Below, one piece after another: positions 24,447-32,331 of a stretch of DNA of 33,933 bases. The stretch spans positions 1-33,933 of the forward strand of contig CAKTXP010000008.1 in assembly GCA_934631055.1 (NCBI GenBank). Reading direction: 5' to 3'. The notes beneath the pieces were generated by a model. That model was not told the DNA's origin. It saw nothing but the letters and a program-made list of their open reading frames with translations, and searched no databases. Position numbers and translations under genes: made by a program. Each line of letters starts with the position of its first letter. The stretch's first letter is position 1. The DNA is from an uncultured Clostridia bacterium (GTDB taxonomy: Bacteria > Bacillota > Clostridia > Christensenellales > Aristaeellaceae).

Positions 24447-26819
24447 ATGAATGAAAGATCTCTGCGCGTGCTGGAGTTTACGAAGATCCGTTCTCAGCTG
24501 GCGCAGTATTGTGTTTCCGACATGGGGCAGGCGCTTTGCGACGCGCTGACGCCATCGAGTAAGATCGAGGATGTCCGCCGCATGCAGCAGGAAACGGAGG
24601 AAGCGCACAGTCTGCTGGCGTATTTGGGCAGAACGCCGATGATTTCGTTTACGGATGTGCGTACTGCGCTGCATCTGGCGCAGATTGGTTCGTCGCTGTC
24701 TCCGCGCGCGCTGATGGACGTTGGCGCATGCCTGCGGGCTTCCCGTGCGGCACGCGAAGCCATTGTAACAGACAGGACGGATACGCCGCTGATGAGCGCG
24801 AATGCGTCTCGGCTGTCTACATTCAAGACGATTGAGCAGGCAATATCGGACGCTATCATCAGTGAAGATGAGATCGCGGATCGTGCGAGCAACGAGTTGT
24901 TTCAGATTCGCCGAAAGATGCGCGCGTGCAATGAACGCGTGCGGGATCGGCTCAATGGGATGATTCACAATCCCAATTTTCAGAAGTACTTGCAGGATGC
25001 GATCATCACGATGCGCGCGGATCGATATGTTCTGCCGGTTCGTCAGGAATATCGTTCGATGGTTCCGGGCATCGTGCATGACCAGTCGTCAACGGGCGCG
25101 ACGGTATTCATCGAGCCGATGGCGGTTGTGGAGATCGGCAACGAATTGAAGCAGCTGATTTCCGCGGAGAAGGCGGAGATTGAGCGCATCTTAAAGATGC
25201 TCTCTGCGCAGATCGCTCCGGAGGCAGACGCGATAGCGGATAACCTTGCGATCCTTGCGCAACTGGATTTTGCGTTTGCCAAAGCGTCGCTTGCGCGGCA
25301 GATGAACGGCTGCATGCCGAAGATCAACGACGAGGGGCGGGTGAATATCGTTCGAGGCCGGCACCCGCTGATCGATCCGGAAAAGGTCGTTCCGCTGGAT
25401 ATCCGTCTGGGAACGGATTTCACGACGCTCATCATTACCGGCCCGAATACGGGCGGTAAGACTGTCACCTTAAAGACCACCGGTCTGTTTACACTGATGG
25501 CGCAGTCCGGTTTGCAGGTTCCTGCGGATTATGGCACGGAGATGGCTGTGTTTGACGATGTATTTGCGGATATCGGCGATGAGCAGTCCATCGAACAGTC
25601 GCTTTCTACGTTTTCGGGTCATATGACCAACATCGTTTCGATCTTGCAGCAGGTGACGCCGGATTCGCTGGTGCTTTTCGATGAGCTTGGAGCGGGAACC
25701 GACCCGACTGAGGGCGCGGCGCTGGCTCAGGCGGTGCTTTCCACGCTGCTGGATATGCACACACGGACGGTTGCGACGACGCATTACAGCGAACTGAAAG
25801 AATACGCACTGACGACGCCGAATGTCGAAAACGCGTCGGTCGAATTTGACGTATCGACACTCAGACCGACCTATCGTCTATCTATCGGTATTCCGGGAAA
25901 ATCCAACGCCTTTGAGATATCGAGAAAACTGGGACTGCCTGAGTTTATCATCGGAAAGGCGAAAGAACTGCTTTCCAAGGAACAGGTGCGTTTCGAGGAT
26001 GTCATTGCGAACGCCGAATACCATCGTCAGGTCGCTAAGAAGGAACGCGAGCTGGCGGAGGAAGCGCGCAATGAAATGATCGCTATCCGCGACCAGGCAG
26101 AAGCGGAACGAAAGAAGCTGGAAGATCAGCATGACCGCGCTATTCGTAAGGCGAAAGATGAAGCAAAGCGCATCGTTGAGAACGCCAGACGTGAATCCGA
26201 AGCGATGATTGCGGAACTGCGCGCGATGAAGAAAGCCGGCGGCGCGCAGGAACACGAGATTCAGAAGGTCAAAAAGCAGATGGAACAGGCGCAGGATGCG
26301 CTTGCGGACAAGAAAGAGGTCGGCGGCGAGATTCCCAAGGCTGTCAAGGTGGGCGATATGGTGCATATTGCATCGATGGATGTCGATGCGACCATCGTTG
26401 CTCCGGCGGACAACAAAGGCTATGTGCAGTTGAAAGTCGGGATGATGAAGATGCGCGCGCCGCTGTCTGATCTGCGCACGCTGACGGCGACGCAGCAGCT
26501 CGTTAAGAAAGAACAGAAGAAACTCGAACGTAAGAAATCCATGCGCGAATCGCGGGTCGATGTCACGACGCGCGCAGTCAGGCAGGAACTTGACGTTCGC
26601 GGAATGGCACTGGATGAGGCGATACCGGAAGTCGAAAAGTTCATTGACGACGCGATGCTCTCCTCGCTCAATGAGGTCAGCATTATTCATGGAAACGGGA
26701 CCGGCGTCCTCCGCGCAGGCATTCAGGACTGCCTGCGCAGACATCCCTGCGTCAGCAGTTTCCGACTGGGCAGATATGGCGAAGGTGAAACAGGCGTAAC
26801 GATTGTAACGCTTCGATAA
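24447..26819 (+). CDS. mutS2: MutS2 family ATPase/endonuclease
   Basis: A 790-aa MutS2. It lacks the MutS mismatch-recognition domain and begins with the core and clamp region. The ATPase follows, with Walker A GPNTGGKT (332-339), DIGDEQSIEQSLSTFSGH, Walker B LVLFDELGAGTDPTEGAAL and ATTHYSELKEYA. A long charged coiled coil (about 510-640) leads to a KOW-like stretch and the Smr nuclease domain, with LDVRG (715-719) and HGNGTGVLR (748-756). In Bacillus, MutS2 (RqcU) binds collided ribosomes and splits them; in other bacteria it suppresses homologous recombination. AAAGGAG ends 6 nt before the ATG. A terminator follows. Confidence 0.95.
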   Translation: MNERSLRVLEFTKIRSQLAQYCVSDMGQALCDALTPSSKIEDVRRMQQETEEAHSLLAYLGRTPMISFTDVRTALHLAQIGSSLSPRALMDVGACLRASRAAREAIVTDRTDTPLMSANASRLSTFKTIEQAISDAIISEDEIADRASNELFQIRRKMRACNERVRDRLNGMIHNPNFQKYLQDAIITMRADRYVLPVRQEYRSMVPGIVHDQSSTGATVFIEPMAVVEIGNELKQLISAEKAEIERILKMLSAQIAPEADAIADNLAILAQLDFAFAKASLARQMNGCMPKINDEGRVNIVRGRHPLIDPEKVVPLDIRLGTDFTTLIITGPNTGGKTVTLKTTGLFTLMAQSGLQVPADYGTEMAVFDDVFADIGDEQSIEQSLSTFSGHMTNIVSILQQVTPDSLVLFDELGAGTDPTEGAALAQAVLSTLLDMHTRTVATTHYSELKEYALTTPNVENASVEFDVSTLRPTYRLSIGIPGKSNAFEISRKLGLPEFIIGKAKELLSKEQVRFEDVIANAEYHRQVAKKERELAEEARNEMIAIRDQAEAERKKLEDQHDRAIRKAKDEAKRIVENARRESEAMIAELRAMKKAGGAQEHEIQKVKKQMEQAQDALADKKEVGGEIPKAVKVGDMVHIASMDVDATIVAPADNKGYVQLKVGMMKMRAPLSDLRTLTATQQLVKKEQKKLERKKSMRESRVDVTTRAVRQELDVRGMALDEAIPEVEKFIDDAMLSSLNEVSIIHGNGTGVLRAGIQDCLRRHPCVSSFRLGRYGEGETGVTIVTLR

Positions 26820-26827
26820 GGGGCAGC

Positions 26828-26865
26828 AAAAGGAACATTCCGCGAAGATACGGGATGTTCCTTTT
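26828..26865 (+). terminator. Terminator after mutS2
   Basis: A 15-bp stem with one G-U pair (AAAAGGAACATTCCG at 26828-26842, CGGGATGTTCCTTTT at 26851-26865) and an 8-nt loop. Its T residues are within the stem, and the A run at its other end makes it able to work on both strands. Confidence 0.8.
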
Positions 26866-26938
26866 ATATGGAACGGCGGAGATTCGACCTGCTTATAAAC
26901 AGAGCATATCTCGGTCAGAATAAGACTGAGGTGAGCGG

Positions 26939-28090
26939 ATGAATAAGAAGGATGGACTCAGAAAATGTGCGCTGATTGCGTTGGGCATCGTGCTGGCAGC
27001 AGAAATCGTCATGATCGTTCGCGAGAATGGAAGCGTTCCGGCACAGGCGGAAAGCGCATACGCGCAGGGCGAATATGTACAGACATTGGAAGGGATACAG
27101 AGCCCCTTTGCCGATGTGGTCGATATCGTAATGCCATGCGTCGTCGGCGTCAGCAATCGTGCGCGAACGTACAGCATCATCAGCGGTCAGACCGATGTGG
27201 TTGAGCAGGCGACTGGTTCAGGCGTTGTCGTTACGACGCAGGGGCATGTCGTGACAAACTACCATGTCATTGAGGGCGCGAGCGACGTTCAGATCCTCAG
27301 CAATGGACAGTATTTGCAGGCGGAAATCGTTGGATACGACGAATTAACGGATCTCGCTGTCCTGAGAGTGACCGAAGACGTTGAGCTTTCAGCGGTTAAG
27401 ATGGGGGATATTGGGCAGGTTCGGGTTGGCGATTGGGCAATCGTCATCGGCAATCCGCTTGGAAAGCAATTTGCGGATACGGTGACGATCGGCGTTGTTT
27501 CGGCGCTGAACCGAGAACTGGAAGGAACGTCTATCGTCAAAATGATGCAGACAGATGCGGCAATCAATTCAGGCAACAGTGGAGGCGGTCTGTTCAATAC
27601 AAAAGGTGAGTTAATTGGCATTCCATCGCTCAAATACAGTTCAAACGGAATACAGGATGCCGCAAGTATTGAGGGCATCGCGATGGCGATACCGGTAGAC
27701 GTTGTAAAACCGGTCGTTGAGAGCCTGATTCAATACGGCAAGGTCACGCGCCCTAAGCTGGGCATTTCTGTTGTGACGTTACGCGGAAGCGAAGAACCGA
27801 CCGACGGTTTGATTCCGGCCGGCGTATATGTCAGCGCGGTGTCACCGGGCAGTCCGGCGCAGAAGAGTGGATTGAGAGAGAATGATATTATTCTGAAAAT
27901 GGATGGCGAGCGGATCATGCTGCATACTGATTTAATCAATCGGATCGCGATCCATTCCGAAGGAGATGTCATCACGCTGACGGTGTGCCGGATACCGGAT
28001 ATAGAGAAGCTGACCGTACAAGATAAGGTTCCCGTCGGAGAAATATTCGATATCCCCATTACACTCGAACTGCCGCAGGAAAGAACCTGA
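26939..28090 (+). CDS. HtrA/DegP-like membrane-anchored serine protease
   Basis: A 383-aa S1C protease. A membrane anchor (about residues 10-27) is followed by the trypsin-like domain with the catalytic triad H109 (TNYHVIEGA), D138 (DLAVLRV) and S214 (SGNSGGGLFN). Most relatives read GNSGGPL, so the Pro is replaced by Gly. A single C-terminal PDZ domain (about 258-365) has GVYVSAVSPGSPAQKSGLRENDIILKMDGERI. It would degrade or refold damaged proteins outside the membrane. GAGGTGA at 26928-26934 precedes the ATG. I see no convincing promoter in the 73 nt after the mutS2 terminator. It lies just before spoIVA, and a sporulation link is only suggested by that position. Confidence 0.92.
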   Translation: MNKKDGLRKCALIALGIVLAAEIVMIVRENGSVPAQAESAYAQGEYVQTLEGIQSPFADVVDIVMPCVVGVSNRARTYSIISGQTDVVEQATGSGVVVTTQGHVVTNYHVIEGASDVQILSNGQYLQAEIVGYDELTDLAVLRVTEDVELSAVKMGDIGQVRVGDWAIVIGNPLGKQFADTVTIGVVSALNRELEGTSIVKMMQTDAAINSGNSGGGLFNTKGELIGIPSLKYSSNGIQDAASIEGIAMAIPVDVVKPVVESLIQYGKVTRPKLGISVVTLRGSEEPTDGLIPAGVYVSAVSPGSPAQKSGLRENDIILKMDGERIMLHTDLINRIAIHSEGDVITLTVCRIPDIEKLTVQDKVPVGEIFDIPITLELPQERT

Positions 28091-28097
28091 GAAGGCG

Positions 28098-28126
28098 GTA
28101 TAACGTCGTTTCCCTGCGCATACGTT
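28098..28126 (+). promoter_or_regulatory. Sigma-E-like promoter of spoIVA
   Basis: GTATAAC (28098-28104), 14 nt, CATACGTT (28119-28126). The -10 matches the mother-cell sigma-E consensus CATACAnT at seven of the eight positions (counting n), and the spacing is right. The predicted start, near 28133, lies just before the spoIVA ribosome site. spoIVA is transcribed by sigma-E in Bacillus, which supports the call. Confidence 0.55.
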
Positions 28127-28150
28127 GGCATGACGGCAGGGAGGGATGTT

Positions 28151-29629
28151 ATGCAAGCATACGATCTGTATCAGGATATCGCTCAGCGGACACAGGGAGA
28201 TGTGTATATCGGCGTAGTCGGTCCGGTGAGGACAGGCAAATCGACGTTCATCAAGCGTCTGATGGAAACGATGGTTATTCCTGCAATCGAGAATGCGCAT
28301 ATCCGCGCGCGGGCGCAGGATGATTTGCCGCAGAGCGGGTCAGGAAAAATGGTCATGACAACAAAACCGGCGTTCGTTCCGGCGGAAGCGGTCGAGATCG
28401 CACTGCCATCCGATCACAGGGTGCGGCTCAGATTGATCGACAGCGTGGGTTATTTAGTGGAAGGCGCGCTGGGTACGCAGGATGGAGAAGAGCCGCGCAT
28501 GGTGCGCACGCCATGGTCGAACGATGAAATGCCATTTGAGCGTGCGGCGGAGATCGGTACGCAGAAGGTCATCAGCGAACATTCGACCATCGGTCTGGTC
28601 GTTACGACGGATGGAAGCGTGACCGACCTTCCGCGCGCGGCATATGTACCGGCGGAAGCTAGGGTGATTGCGGAATTGAAAACGCTTGAAAAGCCGTTCG
28701 CGGTCGTTTTGAATACACAGAATCCTTCATCGACAAAGGCGCAGAGCCTGCGAAAGACACTGGAAGCGGATTATGGCGTGCCGGTCGCAGCGATGAATGT
28801 GGAGCAGATGGAAGAAGACGATATCCGCGGGCTGCTTGAACAGGTTCTCGGACAATTCCCCGTCGTGCAGATGAGCATTCAGACGCCGGAGTGGCTGGGC
28901 GCGCTGGATGAGGATCACTGGCTGGTCAAGAGCCTGCTGGATAGTTTGGGACAGAACACGCCATCCTGTTTGAAGATCGGCGAGATTCATGCGTTTGCGC
29001 AGGCGCTTACAGAGAATCCCTATCTGGAAACGGTCGCAGAAAAGAATGTCGATCATGGGAACGGGAACGCAAATTTGCAAATGACGCTTGAAGAAGGGTT
29101 GTTTAATCAGATTTTGGCGGAACAATGCGGAACGGAGATCCGCAGCGATGCGCACCTGCTTTCGCTGCTCAGAGAACTGGTTGCAGCAAAGAAGGAATAC
29201 GACCATGTTGCGCAGGCGCTCAAGTCCGTCAGAGAAACTGGATACGGTTTGGTTTCGCCGCAGCTTGAAGAAATGACGCTTCAGGAACCGGAGATTATTG
29301 GAAAAGGCGGTCGGTTTGGCGTTCGGCTCAGGGCAAGCGCACCAAGTCTGCATATGATACGCGTAAACATTCAGACGGAGATATCGCCGGTCGTCGGAAC
29401 CGAACAGCAGTCGGAAGAAATGATTCGTTATTTAATGGACGGATTTGAACAGGATCCGCAAAAACTCTGGCAAAGCAATCTGTTCGGCAAGCCGCTTTCC
29501 GATCTGGTTCGGGAGGGACTGGCGAACAAACTGATGCACATGCCGGAAGATACCCAGCTCAAAGTTCAGCAGACGCTTGAAAAAATCATCAACGAAGGAA
29601 ACGGCGGGATGGTGTGCATCCTGCTTTGA
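28151..29629 (+). CDS. spoIVA: Stage IV sporulation protein A (spore coat basement-layer ATPase)
   Basis: A 492-aa SpoIVA, the same length as the Bacillus subtilis protein. This cytoskeletal ATPase polymerises around the forespore and anchors the coat. The P-loop GPVRTGKSTFIKR is near the N-terminus, followed by ARAQDDLPQSGSGK and MTTKPAFVP. Next is LIDSVGYLVEGALG, then RTPWSNDEMPFERAAEIGTQKVISEHSTIG. The C-terminus (EPEIIGKGGRFGVRLRASAPSLHMIRV and TLEKIINEGNGG) is strongly conserved. GGGAGGG at 28139-28145 fixes ATG 28151; the ATG at 28130 falls before the predicted transcript start. Presence of this gene is good evidence for a sporulating lineage. Confidence 0.97.
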   Translation: MQAYDLYQDIAQRTQGDVYIGVVGPVRTGKSTFIKRLMETMVIPAIENAHIRARAQDDLPQSGSGKMVMTTKPAFVPAEAVEIALPSDHRVRLRLIDSVGYLVEGALGTQDGEEPRMVRTPWSNDEMPFERAAEIGTQKVISEHSTIGLVVTTDGSVTDLPRAAYVPAEARVIAELKTLEKPFAVVLNTQNPSSTKAQSLRKTLEADYGVPVAAMNVEQMEEDDIRGLLEQVLGQFPVVQMSIQTPEWLGALDEDHWLVKSLLDSLGQNTPSCLKIGEIHAFAQALTENPYLETVAEKNVDHGNGNANLQMTLEEGLFNQILAEQCGTEIRSDAHLLSLLRELVAAKKEYDHVAQALKSVRETGYGLVSPQLEEMTLQEPEIIGKGGRFGVRLRASAPSLHMIRVNIQTEISPVVGTEQQSEEMIRYLMDGFEQDPQKLWQSNLFGKPLSDLVREGLANKLMHMPEDTQLKVQQTLEKIINEGNGGMVCILL

Positions 29630-29655
29630 CAGGAGATGTATACAAAGCGATTTTC

Positions 29656-29695
29656 AGACCGCGGGTCTGCTTTCTGGCAGACTGGCGGTCTTTTT
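29656..29695 (+). terminator. Terminator after spoIVA
   Basis: AGACCGC (29656-29662) pairs with GCGGTCT (29685-29691), and GTCTGC (29665-29670) with GCAGAC (29677-29682), separated by a 2x2 internal loop. TTTTT ends at 29695. Confidence 0.88.
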
Positions 29696-29872
29696 GTGCG
29701 GAGCGGAAAGAAAAATGCAGGTATTTTTTAACTCATGTACACTCCGCGCAAGCGGGACATATACGAACAGCTTTCATATTTTGCGGACTGCGGCGGAAAT
29801 GCGGGAAGCTTATTCGTTTTTTAAGGCAAACAGTTGGGAACGGGAGAGGATTCTGCGACGAAAGCTTACAAA

Positions 29873-29892
29873 CGTTAGAGAAAAAACTAACG
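29873..29892. promoter_or_regulatory. Inverted repeat, possible operator upstream of rnf promoter
   Basis: CGTTAG and CTAACG are perfect 6-bp arms with an 8-nt A-rich spacer, 22 nt before the -35 box. The place suits an activator. It resembles but does not fit the Rex site, where the GTTA and TAAC cores are 8 nt apart; here they are 10 nt apart. Confidence 0.4.
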
Positions 29893-29914
29893 ATTGGAAA
29901 TCTTCAAACTTTGT

Positions 29915-29942
29915 TTGCTTTTTAGCTTTTGTATGCTATAAT
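29915..29942 (+). promoter_or_regulatory. Promoter of the rnf operon
   Basis: TTGCTT (29915-29920), 16 nt, TATAAT (29937-29942) with the extended TGC (29934-29936). Transcription would start near 29950. Confidence 0.75.
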
Positions 29943-30033
29943 ATTTCGTGACATTTCATTCAAGCATGTGGTCAGTCTTCTTTCATATTTCGGAGGGCTT
30001 TCCATCTTGAAAAGCGAAGGGAGGAACTTGTCT

Positions 30034-31365
30034 GTGGCTACTACCCAGACATTTGGCGGAGGCGTCCATCCCCGCGAGATTGGCAACGGTAAAAACGCGA
30101 CCCAATCCCAGCAGATCGTGAATGCTGCCGCTCCGGCTCGTGTAACGATCGCAATGGCTCAACACGGCGGCGCACCTGCGGTGTGCTGCGTCAAGGTGGG
30201 TCAAACGGTCAACATGGGTCAGGTCATTGGCGAAGCTCAGGGCTTCATTTCCGCGCCGGTACATGCGTCTGTTTCCGGCAAGGTCGTTGCGGTGACGACC
30301 TGCACTGTTGCCAGCGGTAAGAGCGTTCCCGCTGTCGTGATTGAAAACGATTTTGAGGATCGCTGGGATGAGTCTGTAAAACCGTGCGAAAACGTGGATG
30401 CGCTCAGCGCTCAGGATATCGCGCATATCGCTGCTGCCTGCGGCATCGTCGGTATGGGCGGCGCGGCGTTCCCGACCGCCGTTAAGCTCGATACATCTAA
30501 ATTGGAAGAAAAGCCAGATACGCTCGTTGTCAACGGCAGCGAATGCGAGCCTTATCTGACCAGCGACCATCGTATCATGGTGGAGAACGCGGCGCAGATC
30601 GTGGACGGCATTCAGCTGGCGATGAAAGCGAGCGGCGTTTCCTGCGCCAAGGTCGGCATTGAGGACAACAAACCCGATGCGATCCAGGCGATGCGCGACG
30701 CGGCGTCCGGTAAGCAGGGAATCGAAGTCGTCGCTCTGCCTGCGCGTTATCCGCAGGGCTTTGAAAAGACGCTTATCTATTCGCTGACGGGTCGTATCGT
30801 ACCGAACGGCAAACTGCCGTCTGCGGCGAAGTGCGTCGTTATCAACGTCGGCACCTGCGCGGCGCTGTCCGCGGCGGTGCGCAAGGGTCAGCCGCTGATC
30901 GACCGCGTTGTGACGGTGACGGGCCGCGTGGCAAAGCCGACCAACTTCCGCGTGCGCATCGGTACGCCGCTGCTGGATCTGATCGATCAGGCTGGCGGTT
31001 TGACGGACGGTGTTCGCAAGCTGATCGTCGGCGGCGCAATGATGGGCAACGCTGTTGCGACGCTCAATCTGCCGATTACCAAGAATTTCGGCGGTTTCCT
31101 TGCGCTGGGCGAAGAAGCGATCTCTGCTGAAGAATCCGCGTGCATCCGCTGCGGCCGCTGCATGCGTGCCTGCCCGATGAAGCTGGCTCCGGCAAAGATC
31201 GATTCGCTGGTGCGTCATGGCAATTACGACGGCGCGATCGCCGCGGGCGCCATGAACTGCATGGAATGCGGCAGCTGCACCTACGTCTGTCCGGCGAAGC
31301 GCGAGCTGACGCAGAGCTGCCGTGTGGCAAAGGCGATTGCCCGCTCGAAGCCCAAAAAGTCTTAA
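30034..31365 (+). CDS. rnfC: Rnf complex subunit RnfC
   Basis: A 443-aa peripheral NADH/flavin-binding subunit of the Rnf complex, which couples ferredoxin:NAD+ electron transfer to Na+ or H+ export. The N-terminus has FGGGVHPRE. Then come a barrel-sandwich region, the nucleotide-binding segment with GIVGMGGAAFPTAVKL and NGSECEPYLTSDHR, an SLBB domain (VVTVTGRVAKPTNFRVRIGTPL), and two 4Fe-4S motifs: C370-C373-C376-C380 and C409-C412-C415-C419. The start GTG 30034 has GGGAGG 9 nt before and begins close to the conserved GGVHP, as in relatives. TTG 30007 with its own GGAGGG is an alternative that would add nine residues. Confidence 0.94.
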   Translation: MATTQTFGGGVHPREIGNGKNATQSQQIVNAAAPARVTIAMAQHGGAPAVCCVKVGQTVNMGQVIGEAQGFISAPVHASVSGKVVAVTTCTVASGKSVPAVVIENDFEDRWDESVKPCENVDALSAQDIAHIAAACGIVGMGGAAFPTAVKLDTSKLEEKPDTLVVNGSECEPYLTSDHRIMVENAAQIVDGIQLAMKASGVSCAKVGIEDNKPDAIQAMRDAASGKQGIEVVALPARYPQGFEKTLIYSLTGRIVPNGKLPSAAKCVVINVGTCAALSAAVRKGQPLIDRVVTVTGRVAKPTNFRVRIGTPLLDLIDQAGGLTDGVRKLIVGGAMMGNAVATLNLPITKNFGGFLALGEEAISAEESACIRCGRCMRACPMKLAPAKIDSLVRHGNYDGAIAAGAMNCMECGSCTYVCPAKRELTQSCRVAKAIARSKPKKS

Positions 31366-31386
31366 TGTGTACGGAGGAACGTTAAA

Positions 31387-32331
31387 ATGTCCAAGTATGT
31401 GATTTCGTCTTCTCCGCATCTGCGCGATAATGTCACGACCGCGCGCATCATGCAGGACGTCTGCATTGCGCTGCTGCCTGCTGCAGTCGCCGGCGTGCTG
31501 TTCTTCGGCTACCGTTCTGCGGTGATCCTCGCATTGTCTGTCGCGGCTGCGGTACTGAGCGAGTGGCTTTACTGCAAGGCTTCTCATACCCGCAATACCA
31601 TCGGTGATTTCAGCGCGGTCGTTACCGGCATGCTGCTGGCGATGAACCTGCCATCCACCGTGCCGTACTGGATGCCGGTCATCGGCTCCGTGATCGCGAT
31701 CCTGCTGTGCAAGATGATCTTCGGCGGCATTGGTCAGAACTTTATCAACCCGGCGCTCGCCGCCCGAGCGATTCTCGCGCTGTCGTGGGCGAGCCTGATG
31801 AACACATTCGCCAAGCCTGCGTTTGGTAATTTTGCCGGCGTGGATGCTATCGCTTCCGCAACGCCGATTGGCGCGACGGTTGCCGGCGACTATACGCTGG
31901 CTCAGCTGTTCCTGGGCAATATCCCCGGAACCATCGGCGAGACCTGCAAGCTGGCGCTGCTCATCGGTGCGGCTTACCTCTTTGTCCGCAAGGTCATTTC
32001 CTGGCATATTCCGGTTGCATTTATCGGTACGTTCGCCGTCTGCTATCTGCTGGCGACGGGCTTTGACGTGAATGCCACGCTGTATCAGGTGCTGTCCGGC
32101 GGTCTGATTCTCGGCGCGTTCTTCATGGCGACCGACTATTCGTCTTCTCCGGCGACGGGCAAGGGCAAGATCGTATTCGGCATCGGCTGCGGTCTGCTGC
32201 TGTTTGTCTTCCGTTTCTGCAAGAAGACTCCGGCGGAATGGTGCTCTTACGCCATCCTGCTGATGAACGTCTGCTCTCCGCTGATCGAGCGCGTGACGGG
32301 TCATAAGAGCTTTGGGGAGGTCAAGAAGTAA
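31387..32331 (+). CDS. rnfD: Rnf complex subunit RnfD
   Basis: A 314-aa membrane subunit of the RnfD/NqrB family. The N-terminus is SSSPHLRDNVTTARIMQDVCIALLPA, and several hydrophobic helices follow. The usual covalent-FMN motif is expected at VDAIASATPIG, with T159 the likely flavinylated residue. It departs from the usual SGAT or SSAT by having Ala first. The late segment GAFFMATDYSSSPATGKGK is also conserved in the family. GGAGG at 31373-31377 fits the ATG. Its TAA overlaps the rnfG ATG by one base. The order C-D-G is that of clostridial rnfCDGEAB operons. Confidence 0.95.
   Translation: MSKYVISSSPHLRDNVTTARIMQDVCIALLPAAVAGVLFFGYRSAVILALSVAAAVLSEWLYCKASHTRNTIGDFSAVVTGMLLAMNLPSTVPYWMPVIGSVIAILLCKMIFGGIGQNFINPALAARAILALSWASLMNTFAKPAFGNFAGVDAIASATPIGATVAGDYTLAQLFLGNIPGTIGETCKLALLIGAAYLFVRKVISWHIPVAFIGTFAVCYLLATGFDVNATLYQVLSGGLILGAFFMATDYSSSPATGKGKIVFGIGCGLLLFVFRFCKKTPAEWCSYAILLMNVCSPLIERVTGHKSFGEVKK

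Larger units (their letters stand above)
29696..30033 (+). other. Non-coding region upstream of the rnf operon
   Basis: No convincing gene. It holds AT-rich, GC-poor sequence unlike its neighbours, a small CCGC-GCAA-GCGG hairpin (about 29743-29754), the inverted repeat at 29873-29892, the rnf promoter and an 84-nt leader. The leader has two ribosome-site-like runs: GGAGGG at 29992-29997 (before an in-frame TTG at 30007) and GGGAGG at 30019-30024 (before GTG 30034). Confidence 0.6.

Noticed and set aside
26884..26912. Sigma-A or sigma-E promoter before the htrA-like gene
   Set aside because: TATAAA (26894-26899) and CATATCTC (26905-26912) exist, but neither has an acceptable -35 at the right distance.
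29873..29892. Rex operator upstream of rnfC
   Set aside because: The arms resemble Rex half-sites, but the spacing between GTTA and TAAC is 10 nt, not the 8 nt of Rex sites.
29715..29951. Small open frame of about 78 codons between spoIVA and rnfC
   Set aside because: It has no good ribosome site, overlaps the rnf promoter, shows no recognisable motif and has composition unlike neighbouring genes.
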